From: Saccoglossus kowalevskii
Taxonomy: Eukaryota; Hemichordata; Enteropneusta; Harrimaniidae
Direction of reading: 5' to 3'
DNA: 20,903 bases
NCBI RefSeq assembly: GCF_000003605.2
Contig: NW_003136832.1
Span: 141,655 to 162,557, forward strand
Position numbers and translations under genes: made by a program
In this document: one piece after another, positions 9,278 to 18,400 of the stretch
Position numbering within the stretch: position 1 is the stretch's first letter
How the letters are laid out: each line of letters begins with the position of its first letter
Notes under the pieces: model-generated
The model's input: the letters and a program-made list of their open reading frames with translations, nothing else
What the model was told of the DNA's origin: nothing
Database searches by the model: none

Positions 9278-12200
9278 GTATTATTTAATGAGATGATGTA
9301 AATCGTTGTCTGTATTATATATAATCTACAAAATAAATCGTTCATCATATTAACTGCTGTGGCTGCTGTACTACAAAATAACATGTCCATTTCGTCTGTT
9401 ATGAGTTTAGTTTAGCGATTAGCATATACATTTTCAATCCTGAAATACCATGTCATATGAAAAAGTGTACTAGGCGTCAATCACAGTTGACATAGGTACA
9501 ACAAACAATGCGAAACTTTTGATTTGTAACGAGTTAACTAATTCGTCTTCTTATGGTCGTATTTGCGAGTTTACAGGTAGCCTTGGTGAGTGCCACAGAG
9601 AGACCTTTTCCAAGCATCACCGTATGTAATACGAATAAACTAAGACGAAGTGCACTACTGAAATCCCGATATAGAGAGATGCTAATCGTGGACAGTCCAT
9701 TAGTGTTACCTCACTATGGTAACTATATTACTGATATAATAGTAGTAACACATCATTTTCATCATTATTATTATTGTAAAAACAATGTTATTAGCCGAAA
9801 AATTCAAGATATTGGTGTAGATGGCGCGGAAAGCCACATAAACAGTTTCAACTACTGAGATACAATTGATTGGATTACAGTGGATTAAGTCAATAGTTTG
9901 GCTTATTCATCCTAGTTTTCAATTGTTCGCTCAACTCAAATATTAAATTGAATATGTTTAATGTGATATTCAAACATAATTTTATTATTACACTGTTCAT
10001 TGTGTTATGTTGTTGACCGAAGGTGACGTTTCGGAGGGAGAGGTTGCTGCCCTTGAACCCCATTGTTATTATGGCATTCATTACCACAGGTGTGTGTTCT
10101 ATCGAAGAGGACTTTATATGTGCCAATGGCATATACTGCATCAGAAAATACTTGGAGTGTGATGGAGTCAACCATTGTCTAGATATGAGCGATGAATTAC
10201 ATTGTACCTATGGTAAGAAATTGTATTATTTCTTTTGATCAACAGTTCGATATGTCGTGGGAAAACTGTAAAACAAACACATGGCTTATTATGCTCCTAC
10301 TTGAAAATTACTTTTCAGATCGTTTTGATAGACACTGTCTTAATTTCTATTCAGAGCGAATATATATCTTATTTTTGTCCACTATTAAAGTGACACTAAG
10401 TCTAAATATATGTTGTTATTTTATTCATCACGCTATGTGATTGACATATTGCTTGTTTTAATTTACTTTGAAAATTTGTAAATTAATAATTTAAATAATA
10501 ACTTCCCAACAAAGATGCTGAACGTTTGCTAAGAATTTTAGCTCCAGAGAAATCATTCATTTGCCCAAATCCCAAGTGTCTGAATAAATTAAAATTATTT
10601 AATGAGCGTAATAAGTAACGAATGCAATCGTATTCATAAACCGCTAAAATCATTTATATCGATAGAACATTATGAGAGAACTCATTTATTTATATCTATG
10701 TCGACAGCTGAATGTGGAGATGGACAATTTAAATGTGAAAGTGGAAGTAACAATGGATACTGCATTGACGAAGATCTGGTTTGTGATACAAAGAAACACT
10801 GTTACGGAGGTGAAGATGAAGATAATTGTGGTGAGAATGAAACTGAAGATAATGTTTTTTGCTGAAGATATTTTCAAATTAGTATAAACATTTTGTACAT
10901 AATTCGCTTACTAGGTGTTTTTAGAAATCACAGAAAGTGAAACGTCTTTTTAACATTTGTAGCACACATTGTAACATCATCACCTCAGGCGAATGATATT
11001 TGATTTACTGGTATTCTTATGTGAAAAACAATGAACATGTTCTATTAAACTATTCCACTGGTTCAACACTCTTAATGTTAAAATTACAAATTACTACACT
11101 GTATCAATAAATTGAATTTTCAGAGTGCAAGTCAAATGAGTTTACATGTGCGTCTACTGGGCGTTGCATACCGAATGCCTTTCTCTGTGATGACGTTATC
11201 GACTGCGCTGATGGGACGGATGAAATAAATAACTTTTGTGGTAAGTTGGTTTAAAAATATCGCACGGTTTGAATGCCGTGCACCTTGCAAACTAGATCAT
11301 TCCTAGTATAATTGCATTGTATATTTTGTTTACTGTAATTTACGATTTATATTATACATGTGTCACCGTGACGCCATAAGTTACAGCGTGTCGTAATTTT
11401 GCGGTATTTTACGGGGTATTTTCATCCTACCATATTAAGAAATGCGAATTCCAAACATGGAACACATGGCTGCTACCAGAGTTTGACCGGACTCCACACA
11501 AAGCAGTTCGCTGATTCTAAACATTTTGGATTTCAGCATTTCCGTCGAAGGAAAAGATGTATAATAATAAGGTAATTACGAGGATACCTCAAGGTATGCA
11601 CTCAGACAGTACGCAGTACGCTGCGCGTCGATCGATACTCCAGCTGTACTATCTTGTGCATACTTTGAGGTATCCTGGTAATAACCTCATATTATTAAAT
11701 AAATGCAATGCGTTAAGTCCGAATTGAAGTAAGTCTAGTGAATCACCAACAAACAACTACACAATTTTCACCATTCGTTTGCTTTTCATCAAGTTTCGGA
11801 ATACCCAAACGTGGCGTTGGGAAAACCGAGCCAGCAAAGCAGTGACGGGAGATACGGTCCTGAAAAGGCGGTGGATGGTTACACGGAGACATATATTGGA
11901 CTTCACAGTTGTTCAACTACGAGACAGCAGTACGAACCATGGTGGCAAGTGGATCTCGGTGATTCGTACAAGATACACCAAGTGCATTTATATCAAAGTA
12001 TTAATTACGCCAGTGAGTAGGAGTTAGTATTATCACGTTTATAAATCAATTCATAATTCATGAATGTTGTAAAGTTGATAAAGACAACTTTATCGTAAAC
12101 TTTTTAAATGCGTTCTAATGAGCAAAGTTTCAATTTTTGCAATACCAATGTGAGAAACTCCAGATGACATTTTGTACGTGTCCTCATGCGAAGATGTAAA

Positions 12201-12358
12201 ACACTATTATTTGTTCAGCAGTGGAAGTATAAAAAACAGAATAAAGAATTCCACCATTAATATGACAAATACCGGATTGACATTATATCACCTCCGCAAA
12301 ATATCTTTTTAGATCTGTTCTAATAATGAATCGCAATGTCATGTCTAACTTGAACGCG

Positions 12359-12449
<91 letters not shown>

Positions 12450-15400
12450 ATATTTTGTTTTCAGTTGGTGAACTGGATGGCGGTGAACTACGGATTGGTT
12501 ACGACGCTGGTAACTACAGTCTGAACCAGCAGTGCGGTGAATCTATCACAGATGCGACAAATTACAGTGTTGTTACACGTAACTGCAATGGTATTATTGG
12601 CAGATACGTGAGTGTTAGTATTCCTGGACGTGATTCAGAGTTGGTGTTGTGCGAAGTACAAATCATTGCGTCAGGTAATACTATATTAAACATCACATCG
12701 ATGCAGATATGTAGCCACACTTTTACGTTCGCATGCATTTTTTTTGTCTTTATGTTCTCAACATCTAGAGTTAACATTTCAATATATTGTGCATCCCTAG
12801 AACACATTCTCACCTTTTGCGATCCATTATTCTGTGATTCATGGTGACGTCACGCAATTGATCTTATACAAAACTTGTCGAATAAAGTACTGAATAAAGT
12901 ATTACAGTTAATCCAACCGTAACCTGTTTACAATTTACACAAGATTAAGCAAATCACAGTCTCTTAAATAGGCAGTATGTAGTTATATATGATCACTCGT
13001 ATATATTGCGTACTTCACATATATTACAGGTGACATGTGCGTAGTCTAACAAACGACTTTTTATCACCCTTTTTTGACTTACTTTACCAGCTGTTTGGCT
13101 CATGAATGCAGCGTTGAATAAACCTACCAATCAGAGCAGTGAAATGAACAAAGGACCGGCACCCCTTGCAGTGGATGGTATCAAAAGTCCTAGTTTTTGG
13201 CAACATAGCTGTACGCATACTGAACTTGACAATGAACCATGGTGGCTGGTAGATTTAACTAAGTCGTATACAATATATCATGTAACGATCGTGAACAGAG
13301 ATGATTGCTGCAGTGAGTATAGCTTTCAATATAAATGCAGATAATCGCCAAAGCCCGTGATGATTCTTTGTCTTTGTCATCACCGGAATATGTATGATGC
13401 CCTCACCGAAAACGTGATATTGCCCTCACAAACATGTGTTATTATTTAAATTTTCAACATATTGTGGTGTATACTCTCTGGCAACGATTTTCGAATATTC
13501 AGGGGGGTCATCTCATTTATTGCAAGAAAGGGGGAAGTCAAACGGACGACCAATCATCCTACCTAATACAGTGTGGTTAAGGTGTTGTTCCAAATAATTT
13601 GTGAATATAAAACTACTAAACACAGACCCAATGGTGACTCAATTTCGTTGAATAAATAATATATTAAAGAATAATGCAATTCACAAAAGATAATAACCAA
13701 CCAGAACACATTTCATAGTTTAGAATGAAAATATATGTTTCATGCAATTAAATTAATTCATTTTTGAAAAATCTTTACAGGGCCGGGTCTAAACACTAAA
13801 ATGATGGTGGACGTCGCGTGTAAAAAACATTGTCTACATAAATTCAGAACACACGTTGCGCGACGATCACCGGCAATTAAAAAAATCCGAGCAGTGATGA
13901 ACAGTGGTCTAGGTACTATGTATTCTGATTCAGGGTGGTGTGTCAGACAGGGGGCTCTGTCTCCCTTTCCCTTTTTTATTATTGCACTTTCGATTTTCTG
14001 ACACAACTTAAATAAAGCAAGTTTGTTATTAGAATGAATATTCGAGGCGTTGATTCAGAAATGAAATGTTCATCATTTGTAGATGATTTAACTTGCTTTT
14101 TAAGAGATTTAAAGTCTGCTAAATTAAAGTTCGATAAATTCGGCACCAATTCAGAATGTTAAATTGCGAAGACACAGTGACATGGGGCTTGGGGCGTGGG
14201 TGTATCGTACCCTATGGCGTTCGCTGACCGTTGTCACCAATCAAAATCACTGGAATATTTATATATGCCATATAGATCTAGCATGTAAAAATATTCCAGC
14301 AAAACAATTTATTTAAGAAGAAAATGCTTTCTATACATTTTTGAACCATGTCATATTATTATTTACCCAATAATTTTCATTTTGAGATGGCGTTTTTAAA
14401 TAAAAATGAAAATAAATATCTAGTAATCGCACGGATATATGAATGCAAATGCCACAGTCATGGTCAGCCTCAAAAATGGCCGATAATTTCAAAGTTAACG
14501 TATATTTAGGAGTAATAATACTACCAGTTACCTGTAGCAATCACACTTTTCATATAACTACAACCGTAGCCAGGTAACAATCTGCATGAAGACAAAGACA
14601 CATGTGAACGTTAGATCAGAATGAGTTGTTCAAGATATATTCTGTCATATTTTTTTCATATCACTTCTTAAGGTGAGAGGTTATCGGGAGCGGTAGTGAG
14701 AGTTGCTGCCGATATCGAAGTATTAGTGACCGGCGAAATATGCGGCAATGTTTCTATGGAAGACATAGTGTCGTCCGAGAAACCAGTTGTGGTTTTGATT
14801 TGCTCACAACCACTCATCGGTCGATATGTCAGCGTACAGATTGAAAATAGGCAAGACTACCTAAACCTATGTGAAGTGGAAGTTTATGCTACTCGTAAGT
14901 ATTGTATGTTAATAGTTTACGTTGTGTTTCATGTCAACGAAACCATGCAGTGAGGTACCACGTACCGGTTACACATTGTCTGCCATTCCAACATACGTTC
15001 CAAAACGACTCGTGTATAAACTATTGTGTTTGTGATTGTCCAGTATCGCTATTGTATTCACCAAAGGCAACATAATATAATACTTGATTTGAGCTTACAA
15101 TATATAAATTTGTTGCACACTCTGCACACAGCATTGGGGCTCGAAAACGTTGCCATGGGGAAACCAGCTGAACAGATCAGTATGAGCAGTAAAGGCGTGG
15201 CTTCGAGGGCAGTGGATGGAAATCTCAACCTCGATTACGTCTGGGGTCAGAGTTGCATACACACACGGCAAGAGTCAGAACCATGGTGGAGGGTAGATCT
15301 ACTTACCCAGTACCGAGTTTACGAAATCATATTTCACAACAGAGGTGACTGTTGTTGTAAGTATTAATATGTCAATTGACATGCATAATATATAATATGA

Positions 15401-18400
15401 CCCCAAAAATTTACTCGATAAGTACTTATTTAAAGGGCGGCAGTCGTCGCGCTGCGCATGTACGACATTTGTGTTGATAAACATTTATTTTCCCACAATC
15501 AAGTGCGCTTTTCTAATTCTGACATGGGCGCGACTTGCACTAATTACCGCCGGTGACTCCTTCGATACCTTCAAATCATTTAAAAAATCAGTCAAAGTCG
15601 CCATCTTTGTTTATATAAGACCCATATATCTCGCGCATGCGTGGCGCGACGACCCCGCGACGACTACCGCCCTTTAAGAAACCAATGAATTAATTTGACT
15701 TAATAATGATTCTAAATGGATTTTTATTAAAACGATTTGTGTTTACGTATGTAATTATTTGATGCAAACAAAAACTAAATTGTGTTCAAATCGCGTTTCT
15801 CATTGTGCTCATAATTTGATGAATACTGACAGAGTATCTGTCGATGTTTCAATAATATATAATTGGAAATTTGATTTCTTTTTAAGTTTTAATGTTCGAG
15901 AAAGATAATTACTTCACATTGTATAAACTGAGTTGTTAATTTTCATATAATTTATCTTTAGGGGAAAGAACCTATGGTGCTGTACTACGAGTAGGTAATA
16001 GTAAAGTAATTAAACAGAATCCACGGTGTGGTGACCCGTTAACGCCTGACGTCATTGACGTGTATTCGGTAATAACCTCCGAGTGTGTGTTCCCATTAAT
16101 TGGCCGCTACGTCAGCGTGCAGTTAGAAGGCAGGGTAGAATGGATGAATTTTTGTGAAGTCCAAGTGATGGGTGAAGGTGGGTAACAAAATACAGATCAA
16201 TCGCGTGGCGCGTGGAGTTTTTGTATCTTGAAAAGTCAATTCCAAATAGTTCGCAATGAATTGTTATTACCTGATTTATATAAATAAATTTTCTGTGTCG
16301 AATTTCAGAATACATAGACCCCGGACATGTAACTTTCAACGCACCCTTACACTTCGAAGAAATACGCAATAGAGTGCTGATTGGTCCAAAGTCTGTCAAC
16401 ATATCCAGACTACGCCTGGAATCATGTGCATATAAATGCTTTACGACTAAAGATTTCAATTGCCTTTCATTCAACTATGAACCAAGCGATGAGATGTGTT
16501 CGTTACTGGTAGATGGTAAGCACGGCGATCACAACACTACATTGAAGTTAGATAAACGTTTTAGCCATTATGAACAGTTACAGATTCAAGGTATGGGCAT
16601 GTATATATTCTACTATCTTCAACTGAGTACCTTGCAGTAATGTGAATCATTAGTTATCATTATGGTTTCACTAACGTAGTAACGAATAATTAGCATGCAG
16701 TGCCCGTCGTCACTATAAAAATAAATCACCAACATGATACAATCTCCGTCGTACAACAGACAAAAAACTAAAACCAGTCAACAATTTAAAATCAGAACTT
16801 TTTATATTATTAAGTTTGATTTGATCCAGTTCTGGTAGGTAATTATGGTTTTAACTTATTTTTAGCTTTAAAATGGTAGCCATTCGTTTATTTTGAAAAG
16901 GTATCACAGAATAACATACATGTGCATATATGTGGCATTTTCACAAAGGTAGTTTTATGTCAGAGACCTAGAAACTATGTAATCCGTCAACGGTTTGAAG
17001 CTTTGGGTGAATAACATATAATATACGGCTAGATATTTAACAGATAATATATATAACAGATTTGTAAGCAATTTGAATTGGGAGTTGGAAGCAGGACACC
17101 TTGATGCCTGGCTGGCTAATAATAAAAATGTCTACTAGTGTTTATTTCAAGTGTGCATTTTTGGGGGTCGAGTTTTCCGGTACTTCTATTATGCAAGTGT
17201 AGCCTGATACATGGATGTATGTTCCACAATCCCGCGGATTGCATCTGTAATTAGCTGAATGAAAATAACTGTCACCATTACAGGTATCTATCACAGTAAC
17301 GAGGGCAACTGTTCAGACGAACACTTTCACTGTGGCTCCGGGGAATGCTTGCAAATATACAAAGTGTGTGACGTCAGAGAACACTGCATCGACGGTAGCG
17401 ATGAATTCAACTGTACGTCCGGTAGGTAACGATCACGTGACCCTATAATCGTCTCTATCCCATATCTCATGCCTGCTCGATGTGATACAGCCCATTGAAT
17501 ATGTTGATATCCCATCCTATAATGTACCTGTCAACGAATTGTCATAAAATGTGTGCAAAATATCCTGATAGAATTGATTCCAAAGTTCGTAGTACGTAAA
17601 CATTAATTTTCCAAAAAAAATCCAGCAAAATAGTTTAGCGGTGGCTATGAAATGTCCTGAAATGAACTGCGTTCATGAAATAGCTTTCCAATATAAATAC
17701 AAAACGTGGTAAGAATAATTTGACGCGCTCGCAAAATTTACGAAACCGATATGATATGGCGACAATTAAGCTGCAAAACAGATACTTGGGATAACTAGAA
17801 TCTCCAATTCATGACGACGTGATATCGAATTAACTAAACTTGTGTTGTATTTTCACATGTTTCTCGTCAATGGCGAAAATTACTACATTTTTCGAATTCC
17901 TACGTACACCCGAAATCACACGGTCATTCAATGGAGAACCTCCATAACAAAGAAATCTCACAAAAACAATCATTGCACCGAATCGCATCGCATCGAGGTA
18001 TATTTGCACGAAATAATTCATTGAAGAATGCTTATTGCTTTTTGAAAACGTATAACGTTGACAGTCTACCATCATTATTGTACACTGATTTGATCAGATG
18101 ACCAGAAGAGCGCCGCCAGTGATAATTGGTATGAACCATTTTTGGACATCACCTCGGATGAGAAGATGTATCGGGAGTTCCTCAGTGAGTACCACGCCAA
18201 ACATCAGTACCACAGAGTTAAAGGTGAAGATCCTCCCGATTGGCTGGGATTCAAATCTTATAGTTTAACACCAGATTACGGCGACTTTGATGAAATATTA
18301 AAGATTGGAAAGGCGGATATCTATGAGTTGGGACATCAGGGCGAAGATTTTATCACGCAGTGCTTCTTTGAAGGTGTTCGGTGTAATTCAAGGTACGTTG

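Noticed and set aside
10192-10440. Frame starting inside exon 3
   Set aside because: Shadow of the LDLa 1 exon in another phase, extending into intron 3.
12844-12853. Palindromic CRE-like GTGACGTCAC in intron 7
   Set aside because: TGACGTC-type sequences also occur by chance in exons 11 and 13 of the same gene, so one intronic site is weak evidence for regulation.
13781-14001. Candidate extra exon with a good acceptor (atctttacag) in phase with exon 8
   Set aside because: It runs into a stop at 13999-14001, contains an RT motif, and exons 8 and 9 join directly to give the lectin motif RDDCCSER.
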